Counted from the stretch's first letter, positions 1-7,509 are shown. The stretch: DNA of 18,455 bases from JBBSEZ01 sp038239195 (GCA_038239195.1 JBBSEZ010000180.1:1-18455), one strand, 5' to 3'. Notes: generated by a model from the sequence alone, not told the origin. A program made the numbers and translations.

Positions 1-1
1 G

Positions 2-547
2 CACGTCAACGACCGCGTGCTCAAGCGCATGCAGCGCAAGGTGAGCCGGGCCGCCACCGAGGAACTGCTCGCCAAGCTGCGCGGCGCCATCCCCAACCTG
101 GCCATGCGCACGACGTTCATCGTCGGCTTCCCCGGCGAGACGGAGGCCGAGGTGGCGGAGCTCGCCGACTTCGTGCGCGACGCGGCCTTCGAGCGCGCCG
201 GCGTCTTCCCCTACTCGCTCGAGCCCGGCACTCCCGCGGCGCGCCTGCCCGATCACCTGCCCGAGGAGGTCAAGGCCGAGCGCCGCGCCCGCCTCATGGA
301 GATTCAGCAGGGCGTGGCGTTCGCCTGGGCGCAGAAGCAGGTGGGCCGCGAACTGGAAGTGATCGTCGATGGCACCGACCCCGAGGTGCCGGGGCATTAC
401 CTGGCGCGCAGTTACGCCGACGCGCCCGACATCGACTGCGAGGTGCGCCTCAAGGGCAAGGGGCTGCGCCCCGGCGACCTGGTGCAGGCGCGCGTCACGG
501 GCGCCGATGGCTACGATCTGGCGGCCCGGGCGATTCGGTCCCGTTGA
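2..547 (+). CDS. rimO: Ribosomal protein S12 methylthiotransferase RimO, 3' part
   Basis: This is the C-terminal part of a radical-SAM methylthiotransferase; the gene starts outside the window and the reading frame runs from base 2. RimO-type enzymes add a methylthio group to an aspartate of ribosomal protein S12 using SAM and two iron-sulfur clusters. The first residues (HVNDRVLKRM) match the conserved stretch after the radical-SAM core, and TFIVGFPGETEAE matches the family segment that follows. The last 65 or so residues, from about VGRELEVIVDG, form the TRAM-like RNA/protein-binding tail. The CxxxCxxC cluster site is not in the window. The related enzyme MiaB is the main alternative, but the HVNDRVLKRM context and the aspartate-rich tail fit RimO better. 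pgsA follows after 12 bases, so the two are probably co-transcribed. Confidence 0.88.
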   Translation, partial: HVNDRVLKRMQRKVSRAATEELLAKLRGAIPNLAMRTTFIVGFPGETEAEVAELADFVRDAAFERAGVFPYSLEPGTPAARLPDHLPEEVKAERRARLMEIQQGVAFAWAQKQVGRELEVIVDGTDPEVPGHYLARSYADAPDIDCEVRLKGKGLRPGDLVQARVTGADGYDLAARAIRSR

Positions 548-559
548 GCGAGGTGCTCC

Positions 560-1183
560 ATGGTCCAGGCGCCCCCCTTGGTCCCTCCCAAACGGCCGCC
601 GTCGGTCTTCAACCTGCCCAACCAGTTGACCGCGCTGCGCCTCGTCCTCGCCTTCGTGCTGTTCGGCCTCATCGCGGCGGGGGCCTGGCCGTGGTGCCTG
701 TTCGTCTTCGCCGTCGCCGCCTTCACCGACTGGCTCGATGGCTACCTGGCGCGCGTGCAGGGGCTCACCAGCGCCCTGGGCAGAATGTTCGACCCGCTCG
801 TGGACAAGGTGCTCATGTGTGGGGCCTTCATCTTTCTCCTCCCTTACGGCTCTCAGGAGAAGGAAAGTTGGCTCACCCCCTGGATGGTCACCGTCGTGGT
901 CGCCCGCGAGCTCCTCATCACCGGGCTGCGCAACTACCTCGAGACGCTCGGCGTCTCCTTCGGCGCCGACTGGCTGGGCAAGCTCAAGATGGGCCTCCAG
1001 TGCGCCGCCGTCATCGCGGTCTTCGTCGTGCTGCTTCCAGCCCCCCCCGACCTGGCCCAACTCTGCGTCTACGCGCGCGATGGCCTCATCTGGGCCATGC
1101 TGCTGGCGACGATCCTTAGCGGGGCCCAGTACGTGTGGCGCGGCGCCATCATTCTCCGCAAAGCCGAAAAGGCGCCTCTTTGA
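560..1183 (+). CDS. pgsA: CDP-diacylglycerol--glycerol-3-phosphate 3-phosphatidyltransferase
   Basis: This membrane enzyme transfers a phosphatidyl group from CDP-diacylglycerol to glycerol-3-phosphate, the committed step toward phosphatidylglycerol and cardiolipin. The CDP-alcohol phosphatidyltransferase signature DG-x2-AR-x8-G-x3-D-x3-D is complete, with D60, G61, A64, R65, G74, D78 and D82. The N-terminal NLPNQLTALRL segment is typical of PgsA. Several hydrophobic helices are visible, at about residues 25-55, 85-95, 105-120, 145-160 and 170-190. The length of 207 residues is slightly above the usual 180-200. The ATG at 560 has a purine-rich GAGCGAGG stretch upstream. It lies 12 bases after rimO and 13 bases before the next gene. 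Phosphatidylserine synthase is an alternative, but the N-terminal motif argues for PgsA. Confidence 0.9.
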   Translation: MVQAPPLVPPKRPPSVFNLPNQLTALRLVLAFVLFGLIAAGAWPWCLFVFAVAAFTDWLDGYLARVQGLTSALGRMFDPLVDKVLMCGAFIFLLPYGSQEKESWLTPWMVTVVVARELLITGLRNYLETLGVSFGADWLGKLKMGLQCAAVIAVFVVLLPAPPDLAQLCVYARDGLIWAMLLATILSGAQYVWRGAIILRKAEKAPL

Positions 1184-1196
1184 AAGTGGGCCAACG

Positions 1197-2258
1197 GTGA
1201 CTTCGTCTTCTCGTCCCCTGGGCTTCGCCATCGTCGGCTGCGGGATGATCGCCCGCTTCCATGCCCGCGCCCTCGCCGAGGTGCCCGAGGCGCGCCTGCT
1301 CGCCCTCGTCAGCCGCAGCGAACGCAGCGCCCGCGCCCTGGCCGACGAACTGGCCCTCCCCTGCGACCTCTACACCGACCTGTCCCAGGCGCTGGCCCGC
1401 CCCGACGTCCACGTGGTCGTCATCACCACGCCGAGCGGGGCACACCTGGAGCCCGCCGTCGCCGCCGCCGCGGCGGGCAAGCACGTCGTCGTGGAGAAGC
1501 CGCTGGAGATCAGCACCGAGCGCTGCGATTGGATCATCGAGGCGTGCGACCGCAACAAGGTCAAGCTCTGCACCATCTTCCCGTCGCGGTTCGGCGACGC
1601 CAACCTCGCCCTCAAAAACGCCGTCGAGGCGGGGCGCTTTGGCCGGCTGACGCTGGGCGAGACGACGTGCAAGTGGTGGCGCTCGCAGGCGTATTACGAC
1701 GAGGGCGGGTGGAAGGGGACGCAGGCGCTCGACGGCGGGGGGGCGCTGATGAACCAGGCGATCCACAACGTCGATCTGCTCCAGTGGTTGATGGGGCCCG
1801 TGGCCGACGTCGTCGGCTTCACGGCCACGCTGGCCCACGAGCGCATCGAGGTGGAGGACACCGCCGTCGCCTGCCTGCGCTTCGCCAACGGCGCCCTCGG
1901 GGTGATCCAGGGGACGACCAGCGTTCATCCGGGGCTGCCCAAGACCATCGCCGTTCACGGCGACCGCGGCACGGCAGTCATCGAGCAGGACGACGTGCTG
2001 CGCTGGGAACTGTCGCCCGAGACGGACGAGGACCGCGCGGTACGGGCGCGGTTTGCCCAGAAGACGGGAGCGTCGGGCGGGTCGAGCAACCCCGCGGCCA
2101 TCTCGCACCAGGGCCACGCACGGCAACTGGCCGATTTCGTGCGCGCCGTGCAGACCGACACGGCACCTCGGGTCGATGGCCGCGAGGGGCGCAAGGCGGT
2201 GGCGATCATCGAGGGGATCTATCGGTCGGCGCGGACGAGGCAGGCGATTTCGTTGTAG
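1197..2258 (+). CDS. Gfo/Idh/MocA family oxidoreductase
   Basis: This is a probable NAD(P)-dependent oxidoreductase acting on a sugar or cyclitol derivative; the substrate cannot be read from the sequence. The Rossmann glycine motif is at residues 12-20 (VGCGMIAR), and the family EKP motif is E100-K101-P102 (VVVEKPLEI). The GGALMNQAIHNVD segment supplies the usual catalytic histidine region (H190, D193). The protein has about 353 residues, normal for the family. The frame is open far upstream inside pgsA, so the start was set at the GTG at 1197, just ahead of the nucleotide-binding strand. Its ribosome site is weak. Planctomycetes carry many paralogues of this family, so a specific name is not justified. 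Confidence 0.85.
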   Translation: MTSSSRPLGFAIVGCGMIARFHARALAEVPEARLLALVSRSERSARALADELALPCDLYTDLSQALARPDVHVVVITTPSGAHLEPAVAAAAAGKHVVVEKPLEISTERCDWIIEACDRNKVKLCTIFPSRFGDANLALKNAVEAGRFGRLTLGETTCKWWRSQAYYDEGGWKGTQALDGGGALMNQAIHNVDLLQWLMGPVADVVGFTATLAHERIEVEDTAVACLRFANGALGVIQGTTSVHPGLPKTIAVHGDRGTAVIEQDDVLRWELSPETDEDRAVRARFAQKTGASGGSSNPAAISHQGHARQLADFVRAVQTDTAPRVDGREGRKAVAIIEGIYRSARTRQAISL

Positions 2259-2270
2259 GAAGAAGAGACC

Positions 2271-2288
2271 GATTGCTAATTTGCAATC
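2271..2288. promoter_or_regulatory. AT-rich perfect dyad in the gap before the acyltransferase
   Basis: GATTGC and GCAATC flank the 6-base spacer TAATTT, giving a perfect inverted repeat in the 56-base gap between the oxidoreductase and the acyltransferase. The stretch is much richer in A and T than its surroundings. It could be an operator or part of a promoter for the downstream gene. As a terminator it is unconvincing, because the stem is short and no T run follows. Confidence 0.3.
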
Positions 2289-2314
2289 TCTTGTGTGGCA
2301 AAGGAGTGTCCGAC

Positions 2315-3250
2315 ATGGCAAAGGCTCGCAAGCCCGTGAAAGAGTATGCCGTCTACCTGGCCGTGCGCATCGCGGCCTGCTTCTTGCAAATGCTGTCCTA
2401 TGAGGCCTCGCTGCGCATCGCCCGCTTGCTGGCCTGGCTGATCTACCGCGTCGATCGGCGCCATCGGCTCGTCGCCGACGACAACCTGCAACAGGCCTTT
2501 CCCGGCGAACTGAGCGAGGAGCAGCGCGACGAGATGGTGCGGGAAGTCTACTTGCACTTCTGCACGCTGCTGATGGTGATGATCCATCTGCCGCGCAAGC
2601 TGCGCCCGACCACCTGGAAGGACTACCTGGAGTTGCCGGAGTCCCCGGTGATGCTGGAGTGGATGCTGTCGGGCAGGCCGATGTTGCTGGTGACGGGCCA
2701 CTTCGGCAACTGGGAGATGGGCGGTTACGCGATCGCGATGTTCGGGTTCGCGACGCATGCGATCGCGCGCGCCCTCGACAACCCCTATCTGGATCGCTAT
2801 TTAAGAGAGCTCCGCCAGCGCACCGGGCAAACGATCCTGGACAAGAACGGCGACTTCGACCGAATCCAGGCGGTGCTCGACGCCAACGGGCCGCTGGCCA
2901 CGCTGGGCGACCAGGACGCCGGGCCCAAGGGACTGTTCGTGAGCTTCTTCGGCCGGCCGGCCTCGACGCACAAGGCCATCGCCTACCTCGCCCTGGAGCA
3001 CGACGTGCCGATGCTGGTGGTGGGGGTGCCGCGCATCGGCGAGCCGATGCGCTACCGGATCGAGGTGGAAGACGTGATCTTGCCGGAGGAGTACGCCAGC
3101 GTCGGGCGGGCCGACGCGGCGCGGGCCATCACCGAGCGCTTCACCCGGGCGCTGGAGCGCCTGGTCCGCCGCCACCCCGAGCAATATTTTTGGTTGCATC
3201 GGCGCTGGAAGCACCAGCCGGTGGCGCGCAAAGGCAAGCGCGCCGCCTGA
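2315..3250 (+). CDS. LpxL/HtrB-like lysophospholipid (lipid A) acyltransferase
   Basis: This membrane-associated acyltransferase of the LABLAT superfamily probably adds a secondary acyl chain to lipid A or a related lipid. The catalytic H-x4-D/E motif is H129-FGNW-E134, inside VTGHFGNWE. A second typical block, LGDQDAGPKGLFVSFFG, lies around residues 200-215. An N-terminal hydrophobic helix at about 10-45 anchors it to the membrane. The ATG at 2315 is preceded by AAGGAG at 2301-2306 with ideal spacing; the frame stays open further upstream, but that is a shadow of the previous gene. The length of 311 residues agrees with LpxL-type enzymes. Without other lpx genes here, the exact acceptor cannot be assigned. 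Confidence 0.88.
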   Translation: MAKARKPVKEYAVYLAVRIAACFLQMLSYEASLRIARLLAWLIYRVDRRHRLVADDNLQQAFPGELSEEQRDEMVREVYLHFCTLLMVMIHLPRKLRPTTWKDYLELPESPVMLEWMLSGRPMLLVTGHFGNWEMGGYAIAMFGFATHAIARALDNPYLDRYLRELRQRTGQTILDKNGDFDRIQAVLDANGPLATLGDQDAGPKGLFVSFFGRPASTHKAIAYLALEHDVPMLVVGVPRIGEPMRYRIEVEDVILPEEYASVGRADAARAITERFTRALERLVRRHPEQYFWLHRRWKHQPVARKGKRAA

Positions 3251-3277
3251 GCCGATTCACCAACGAGAGGAGCAACC

Positions 3278-4207
3278 GTGTATCGACTCGGATCGGCTCT
3301 GCTGCTGTGGGCCCTGCTGTCCCTGGTCCTGACGGGTTGTGGCGGCAAGGGCAACGGGAAGGAAGAAGGCGAGAAGCCCGCCCCCGTGGGGGGCGACAAG
3401 GAGAAGGACAAGGGGCCCACCGGGCCCACCAAGAAGTACGAGTTCTCGTTCACCTTGCCCGCGAGCGAGGCGGCGCCGACCTACGCGAAGGAGCGCGTTT
3501 CCAAACTGACCATCGACGGGCGCGACCACTCCGAGCCGCGCGCCGACAAGCGCACGGTCAAGGCCGCCATCCCCGCCGCCAAGACCAAGGTGAAGGTCGA
3601 GTTCAGCTTCTGGCCGAACACCTACACCAACATCGTGCGAGGCCGCGAGGTGGCCCTCGTCGAGGGCAAGGCCATCGCCGTCGATTTCACGAAGAAGGAA
3701 AAGACCGACTCCGAGCTCATCAAGCCGATCTACGTGCCGACGCCCAACGCCGTGGTCGAGGAGATGTGCAAGTTGGCCAAGGTCGGCAAGGGCGACGTGG
3801 TCTACGACGTCGGCTGCGGCGACGGGCGCATGGTCATCATGGCCGTCAAGAAGTTCGGCGCCAAAAAGGGCGTCGGCATCGACATCCGCGAGGAGCTCGT
3901 CAAGAAGTGCAAGGACAACGCCAAGACGGAGGGCGTGGACGACAGGACGGAGTTCCGCGCGGCCGACGCGACCAAGATCGAGGACTTTTCGGAGGCGTCG
4001 GTGGTGCTGCTCTACCTGGGCGACTACCTCAACCTGGCGCTGAGGCCGACGTTGCAGAAGACGCTGAAGCCGGGGGCGCGCGTGGTGTCGCATCGCTTCC
4101 TGATGGGCGATTGGAAGCCGGACCGGACGGTGGGCCTCAAGGCCAAGAACCTGTCCGAGCTCCCGGAAGAATACAAGCTCCACCTGTGGACGATCAAGAA
4201 GCCCTGA
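3278..4207 (+). CDS. Lipoprotein with TIGR03000-like domain fused to a SAM methyltransferase domain
   Basis: The N-terminus is a lipoprotein signal: a hydrophobic stretch ending in LVLTGC, with Cys21 as the lipidation site. A Gly/Lys/Glu-rich linker follows (22-52). Residues about 53-140 form a beta-rich segment (KLTIDGR, RGREVALVEG, AVDF) resembling the planctomycete TIGR03000 domain. Residues about 150-309 form a class I methyltransferase domain with the SAM-binding motif VVYDVGCGDGR (D177, G179, G181, G183) and an acidic residue ending the second strand (GIDI). The stretch RVVSHRFLMGDWKPD belongs to the same methyltransferase group, common in Planctomycetes. The start is a GTG preceded by GAGAGGAG at 3265-3272. 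A SAM enzyme behind an export signal is odd, since SAM is cytosolic. The methyl acceptor is unknown. Confidence 0.82.
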   Translation: MYRLGSALLLWALLSLVLTGCGGKGNGKEEGEKPAPVGGDKEKDKGPTGPTKKYEFSFTLPASEAAPTYAKERVSKLTIDGRDHSEPRADKRTVKAAIPAAKTKVKVEFSFWPNTYTNIVRGREVALVEGKAIAVDFTKKEKTDSELIKPIYVPTPNAVVEEMCKLAKVGKGDVVYDVGCGDGRMVIMAVKKFGAKKGVGIDIREELVKKCKDNAKTEGVDDRTEFRAADATKIEDFSEASVVLLYLGDYLNLALRPTLQKTLKPGARVVSHRFLMGDWKPDRTVGLKAKNLSELPEEYKLHLWTIKKP

Positions 4208-4242
4208 GCCCCGATGCGGAACGGGGGCGGCAAGGAGAAGGC

Positions 4243-4638
4243 GTGGACGGCCACGACGTCATTCTGGTCTTGAAGGTCGCCGTCGTGGCCGTCACCGTGC
4301 TGCTGCTGGCGTCGCTGGTGGCGCTGGCCCGCGGGCGCTATCGGCTGCACGGCCGACTCAACGTGGCGTTCTTCACGCTGACGGTGATCGCCGTGCTGGG
4401 GCTCGAGGTGATCGTGCGCTTGACGCACCCCGGCGTCTTCGCCTACGTGTGGGACGACGACGTCCGGCGGGCCCGCATGGTGACGCACCTGTGGTTCTCG
4501 GTGCCGTCCGTGTTTCTGATGTCGGCCATGCTCTACACGGGCATGCGTGGCCGGCGCTCGGGACACGTGATCCTGGCCGGCGTGTTCGGCGCGTTTTGGG
4601 TCGGGACGTTCGTCACAGGCATTTTCTACCTGGATTGA
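4243..4638 (+). CDS. Four-helix membrane protein, DUF420-like
   Basis: This is a 131-residue integral membrane protein with four predicted helices, at about residues 6-29, 41-61, 83-100 and 108-129. Conserved-looking histidines lie near helix ends (H36, H62, H82, H108), and the segments RLHGRLNVAFF and HLWFSVPSVFLMSAMLYTG resemble the DUF420 family. Some DUF420 members assist haem-copper oxidase assembly; transferring that role here is inference. The start is the GTG at 4243 with AAGGAG at 4232-4237. The frame is open far upstream, but that part shadows the acyltransferase and methyltransferase genes. scpB begins 15 bases after its stop, so the genes are probably co-transcribed. The family assignment is tentative. 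Confidence 0.65.
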   Translation: MDGHDVILVLKVAVVAVTVLLLASLVALARGRYRLHGRLNVAFFTLTVIAVLGLEVIVRLTHPGVFAYVWDDDVRRARMVTHLWFSVPSVFLMSAMLYTGMRGRRSGHVILAGVFGAFWVGTFVTGIFYLD

Positions 4639-4653
4639 CGGAGAAGGCGCCCC

Positions 4654-5202
4654 ATGAACGACCAGGGCAGCGAGCGCAGCGCCTCCCCGCCGCCGCTGGA
4701 GCGGATCGTAGAGGCGCTGTTGTTTCTGGGGGGCCCGCCGCTGACGGCGGCGCGGGCGGCGGAGGCGGTGCGAGGGCTGACGGCGGAGCAGTTCGCCGAG
4801 GCCCTCGCCGCGCTCAACCGCGACTATCGGGCGCAGGGCCGGCCCTACCGGATTCAGCCGCGCGACCAGGGGCACGAGCTGGCGCTGCGCCCGGCCTACC
4901 GGGTGGTCCTCGACCGGTTGCACGGGGCGAAGCGCGAGGCGCGGCTCTCGCAGGTGGCGCGCGACGCCCTGGCCATCGTGGCCTATCGCCAGCCAATCGG
5001 GCGCCAGGAAGTGGACGGCGTGCGCGGCGCCGACTCGACGGGGGTGCTGCGCCAGCTCGTCCGGCTGGGGCTGATCGCGGTGCAGCGCGGCGATGGCGGG
5101 CCCGGCGAGGCGCTGTATGGCACGACAACGCGGTTTCTACAGCTCTTCCAGTTGCGCAGCCTCGACGACCTGCCGCGCACCCAGGACTTGCAGAAGCTGT
5201 GA
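4654..5202 (+). CDS. scpB: Segregation and condensation protein B
   Basis: ScpB binds ScpA as a dimer and completes the SMC-ScpAB complex that compacts and separates chromosomes in the cytoplasm. The protein consists of two winged-helix domains. Diagnostic blocks are ERIVEALLFLGG at residues 16-27, ALAIVAYRQPIGRQEVDGVRG at about 110-130, and LYGTTTRFLQLFQLRSLDDLP near the C-terminus, all characteristic of ScpB. The length of 182 residues is normal. GGAGAAG at 4640-4646 precedes the ATG. No scpA or smc is adjacent in the window. A terminator-like hairpin at 5219-5240 follows the gene. Confidence 0.93.
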   Translation: MNDQGSERSASPPPLERIVEALLFLGGPPLTAARAAEAVRGLTAEQFAEALAALNRDYRAQGRPYRIQPRDQGHELALRPAYRVVLDRLHGAKREARLSQVARDALAIVAYRQPIGRQEVDGVRGADSTGVLRQLVRLGLIAVQRGDGGPGEALYGTTTRFLQLFQLRSLDDLPRTQDLQKL

Positions 5203-5218
5203 CGGGGCGGCCGTTGTT

Positions 5219-5240
5219 CGAGCCGGTTTCTCCCGGCTTG
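5219..5240 (+). terminator. Terminator-like hairpin after scpB
   Basis: CGAGCCGG pairs with CCGGCTTG across the 6-base loop TTTCTC, giving an 8-bp stem with one G-T wobble. It lies 16 bases after the scpB stop. There is no clear T run, so it may only be a weak or Rho-assisted end of the left operon. Confidence 0.4.
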
Positions 5241-5283
5241 CCAGGCACGACGCGACGAACCATTCCGCGAAGCATCGCTAAAC

Positions 5284-5289
5284 TACAAT
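5284..5289 (+). promoter_or_regulatory. Possible -10 box of the glucoamylase-like gene
   Basis: TACAAT differs from the sigma-70 -10 consensus at one base and sits in a small AT-rich patch (TAAACTACAAT) about 50 bases before the chosen ATG at 5336. No convincing -35 element is found at 16-18 bases. The call rests on the -10 match and its position after a hairpin only. Confidence 0.3.
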
Positions 5290-5335
5290 GCGGGTGGGCG
5301 ACATCCCTCATCCTTCCGACGAACGGGTGCGGACC

Positions 5336-6589
5336 ATGACCGAAGCAACGCCGGCCCCGCAGGATCGGGCCTTCCTCCTGGGGCTCCAGCAGCAGTCCCT
5401 GCGCTACTTTCTCGACAACCAGGCAGCGGGGGGGCTCCTCCTCGATCGCCAGGCCAACCACGGCCCGCTCCGGCCGGGGGGCTGGTGTAGCACCTCCGCC
5501 ACCGGCATGGGGCTTATCGCCCTCGCTGTCGCGACGGCCGAGCCCTACCGGCTCTTGACGCCTGCCGATGCGGTCGGCCGCATCCGCATCGCCCTGGAGG
5601 CCGCCCTCGACCGCCTCGCCAACGAGAGCGGCATGCTCCCGCACTTCGCGAGCCCCAACAACGACGAAACGCGCGGCCACGATGCCTTCAGCACCATCGA
5701 CTCGTCGTGGCTGTTCGCCGGCGCCCTCTGGGCCGCGTCGTTTTTGCGCGACGCTCGCCTGGAGGGCCTGGCGGCCCAGCTATACGAGCGCGTCGATTGG
5801 GCTCACTGGGCCGTCTCCGAGGGCGAGAAGCGCGGCCTGGTCCGCCACGGCAAGGGGGCCGACGGCCACTTCCTCCCCTTCGCATGGGACCGCCTCGTCG
5901 GCGAGAGCGTTTTCATGTACGTGCTCGGGGCTGGCGCGGCGCCCGGTCGCGCGCTCGCGCCGGAGGCGTGGTCGGCGCTGCGCCCGTTCTACGGCACCGT
6001 GGAGGGCCTGCGCTTCAACAACGCCGACCTGGGGCTGTTCGCCTTCGAGTATGGGCTGGACCTGCTCGACCTGGCGCGCTGGCACGCACCAGGCGAGATC
6101 GACCTCGCGGCCGAGGCGCGAGTGGCAACGCGGGCGAACTACCTGGCCTGCCGGGCGGCCGCGGAGAACTTCGCCACCTACTGCCGGTTCTGGGGCCTGT
6201 CCGACGGCGATGGCCCGGGCGCTGCCCCTGGGACCGACGCCTATCGAGAGTACGCGCCCGGGCGGCCCCTCGATGGGACCGCCCACCTCACCGCCACGCT
6301 CGCCGCGGTGGCCAACGCGCCCGGGGAGGTTCTCGAGAACCTGCGCGAGGCCGACCGGGACCAGGGGCTCGGCGCGCGGGGGCGCTACGGCTTCAGCAAC
6401 GTCAACCTGGACCGGCACTGGCTCAGCCGCGACGTGGTCGGCATCGACGCCGGCGCGGCCGTGCTGGCCCTCGACAACTACCTGATGGCAGGCCGCGTCC
6501 GCCGCGTGTTCCACGCCTTGCCCTGCGTCGCGCGCGGCCTGCAGCGCCTGGGGCTCACTCCCAGGGAGGAGCTCGGCGCGATAAGCTGA
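5336..6589 (+). CDS. Glucoamylase-like (glycoamylase domain) protein
   Basis: This 417-residue protein is predicted to be an alpha/alpha-toroid of the glycoamylase-like family (PF10091 type), whose members act on glucans or other glycans; the substrate here is not known. Supporting blocks are WCSTSATGMGLIAL near the start, DAFSTIDSSWLFAGALWAA, GESVFMYVLG, DGTAHLTATLAAV and VGIDAGAAVLALDNYL, in the family order. No signal peptide is visible, so it is probably cytoplasmic. An in-frame ATG at 5288 would add 16 residues. The ATG at 5336 was preferred because the upstream ATG overlaps a -10-like TACAAT and the family block starts soon after 5336. No strong ribosome site is seen for either start. 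Confidence 0.75.
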   Translation: MTEATPAPQDRAFLLGLQQQSLRYFLDNQAAGGLLLDRQANHGPLRPGGWCSTSATGMGLIALAVATAEPYRLLTPADAVGRIRIALEAALDRLANESGMLPHFASPNNDETRGHDAFSTIDSSWLFAGALWAASFLRDARLEGLAAQLYERVDWAHWAVSEGEKRGLVRHGKGADGHFLPFAWDRLVGESVFMYVLGAGAAPGRALAPEAWSALRPFYGTVEGLRFNNADLGLFAFEYGLDLLDLARWHAPGEIDLAAEARVATRANYLACRAAAENFATYCRFWGLSDGDGPGAAPGTDAYREYAPGRPLDGTAHLTATLAAVANAPGEVLENLREADRDQGLGARGRYGFSNVNLDRHWLSRDVVGIDAGAAVLALDNYLMAGRVRRVFHALPCVARGLQRLGLTPREELGAIS

Positions 6590-6627
6590 CGGGGCAGGCG
6601 ATGCAGGACACGATCCGGAGGCCCCCA

Positions 6628-6993
6628 GTGAACGACCCCCTTCCGCGCACGATCTCGCGCCCGCTTCAGTTCGAGAACGGCTGTGCCATTGGCATCAGCA
6701 ACCGCTGGTCCCGGGGGCAGTATTGCACGATCCTGACCGAGGCCGGCCTCGTCGGCTGCGGCATCTACGACGTGAAGACCGCCGCCGAGTTCGGCCAGGC
6801 GGTGGCGATCGCCCGCGGCACCCCGGAGAAGCCGCTCGTCGATCCCGAGGACCTGTTCGACGCTCGCATCGTCGAGGCCACGCCTCAGGCCCAGGAACTG
6901 GGCGTTCGGATCGGCATGACGGGCCGCGACGCGGTCGAACTTCTGCTCGCCGCGTCGGCGCGGGCCGCGCGATCCGGCGAGCCGGGGGCGTGA
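6628..6993 (+). CDS. DUF1805 (YunC-like) protein
   Basis: This small cytoplasmic protein of 121 residues resembles the DUF1805/YunC family, which has no established function. The matching blocks are GISNRWSRGQYCTILTEAGL, VGCGIYDVKTAAEFGQAVAIA, KPLVDPEDLFDARIV and LGVRIGMTGRDAVELLL. The GTG at 6628 is preceded by GGAGG at 6617-6621 with a 6-base gap and is the preferred start. An in-frame ATG at 6601, just after the glucoamylase-like stop, would add nine residues. The close spacing suggests co-transcription with the upstream gene. Two cysteines, in QYC and GCG, are conserved-looking. Confidence 0.75.
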   Translation: MNDPLPRTISRPLQFENGCAIGISNRWSRGQYCTILTEAGLVGCGIYDVKTAAEFGQAVAIARGTPEKPLVDPEDLFDARIVEATPQAQELGVRIGMTGRDAVELLLAASARAARSGEPGA

Positions 6994-7036
6994 CCCCCGG
7001 AAGGCGCACGCCTCCCGCTCGCCGCAGGATCGCGTC

Positions 7037-7052
7037 TGGCACGTCAATTGCT
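7037..7052 (+). promoter_or_regulatory. Sigma-54 (-24/-12) promoter of the DUF3309 gene
   Basis: TGGCACGTCAATTGCT matches the RpoN consensus TGGCACG-N4-TTGCW at every fixed position, with the required 12-base distance between GG (7038-7039) and GC (7050-7051). It is intergenic and correctly oriented. Transcription would begin near 7063, leaving an untranslated leader of about 78 bases before the GTG at 7141. No activator site could be identified upstream. Confidence 0.8.
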
Positions 7053-7078
7053 CAACTCCTCTCCAATCAATCAGGGGC

Positions 7079-7101
7079 CGCACGCGGAAGTGCTGCGTGC
7101 G
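7079..7101 (+). other. Hairpin in the leader of the DUF3309 transcript
   Basis: CGCACGC and GCGTGCG form a perfect 7-bp stem with a 9-base loop between the predicted sigma-54 start site and the ribosome site. It might protect the leader or influence translation. There is no T run and no visible riboswitch fold. Confidence 0.35.
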
Positions 7102-7140
7102 AGCTTTCCTACAAAGTCGATGTTGAAAGGTGGTCATCCC

Positions 7141-7335
7141 GTGGGCTTGATTCTCCTGATCGTGTTGCTCGTCGTGCTCCTGGGCGGCCTCCCCACCTGG
7201 CCGCACAGCCGCACCTGGGGCTATCGCCCCAGCGGCCTCGTCGGCTTGCTACTCGTCGTGCTCCTCGTGTTGCTGCTTTTCCAGATCGTCCCGTGGTGGG
7301 GCTTCGGGCCGGGCCCCGCGCCCGTCGGGCCCTGA
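7141..7335 (+). CDS. DUF3309 small membrane protein
   Basis: This 64-residue protein closely fits the DUF3309 family: a hydrophobic N-terminal helix, the signature LPTWPHSRTWGYRPSG (residues about 18-33), then a second hydrophobic helix ending at LLLF. Family members are short membrane proteins of unknown function, often found among stress genes. The GTG at 7141 is preceded by AAAGGTGG at 7126-7133 and puts the first helix at the very N-terminus, as in the family. An in-frame ATG at 7120 would add seven residues but leaves no ribosome site. A consensus sigma-54 promoter lies at 7037 and a terminator-like hairpin follows at 7377, so it is probably a single-gene transcript. Confidence 0.82.
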   Translation: MGLILLIVLLVVLLGGLPTWPHSRTWGYRPSGLVGLLLVVLLVLLLFQIVPWWGFGPGPAPVGP

Positions 7336-7376
7336 ACCGATACCCGAAAGGGCTGCCGGAAAGCTGCGACCCGAAC

Positions 7377-7404
7377 GAGGAGAAGTCGCGGCGGGCTTCT
7401 CCTC
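7377..7404 (+). terminator. Intrinsic-terminator-like hairpin after the DUF3309 gene
   Basis: GAGGAGAAG and CTTCTCCTC form a perfect 9-bp stem with a 10-base loop, followed by CCCCCTTTC. It ends the short DUF3309 transcription unit before the AI-2E-family permease gene. Confidence 0.6.
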
Positions 7405-7509
7405 CCCCTTTCAATCGGGCGTCCTTTGTTGGGATGATGACGCCTCAATTGCTACATTCAGCCGTGGGCCTTCCAACTACTCGACAACCGCAACGGGGCA
7501 CGTAAAGTC

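Noticed and set aside
1149..2321. A 390-codon minus-strand open frame over the oxidoreductase gene.
   Set aside because: The plus strand shows clear Rossmann and EKP motifs; the antisense product has none.
2373..2388. Sigma-54-like sequence CGGCCTGCTTCTTGCA on the plus strand.
   Set aside because: It lies inside the acyltransferase gene and has three differences in the -24 box. It serves as a reminder of background matches in GC-rich DNA.
7438..7453. Possible sigma-54 promoter for the large AI-2E-family permease (TGACGCCTCAATTGCT).
   Set aside because: The -12 box is good, but the essential GG of the -24 box is GA and most of the box differs, so it was not listed as a promoter.
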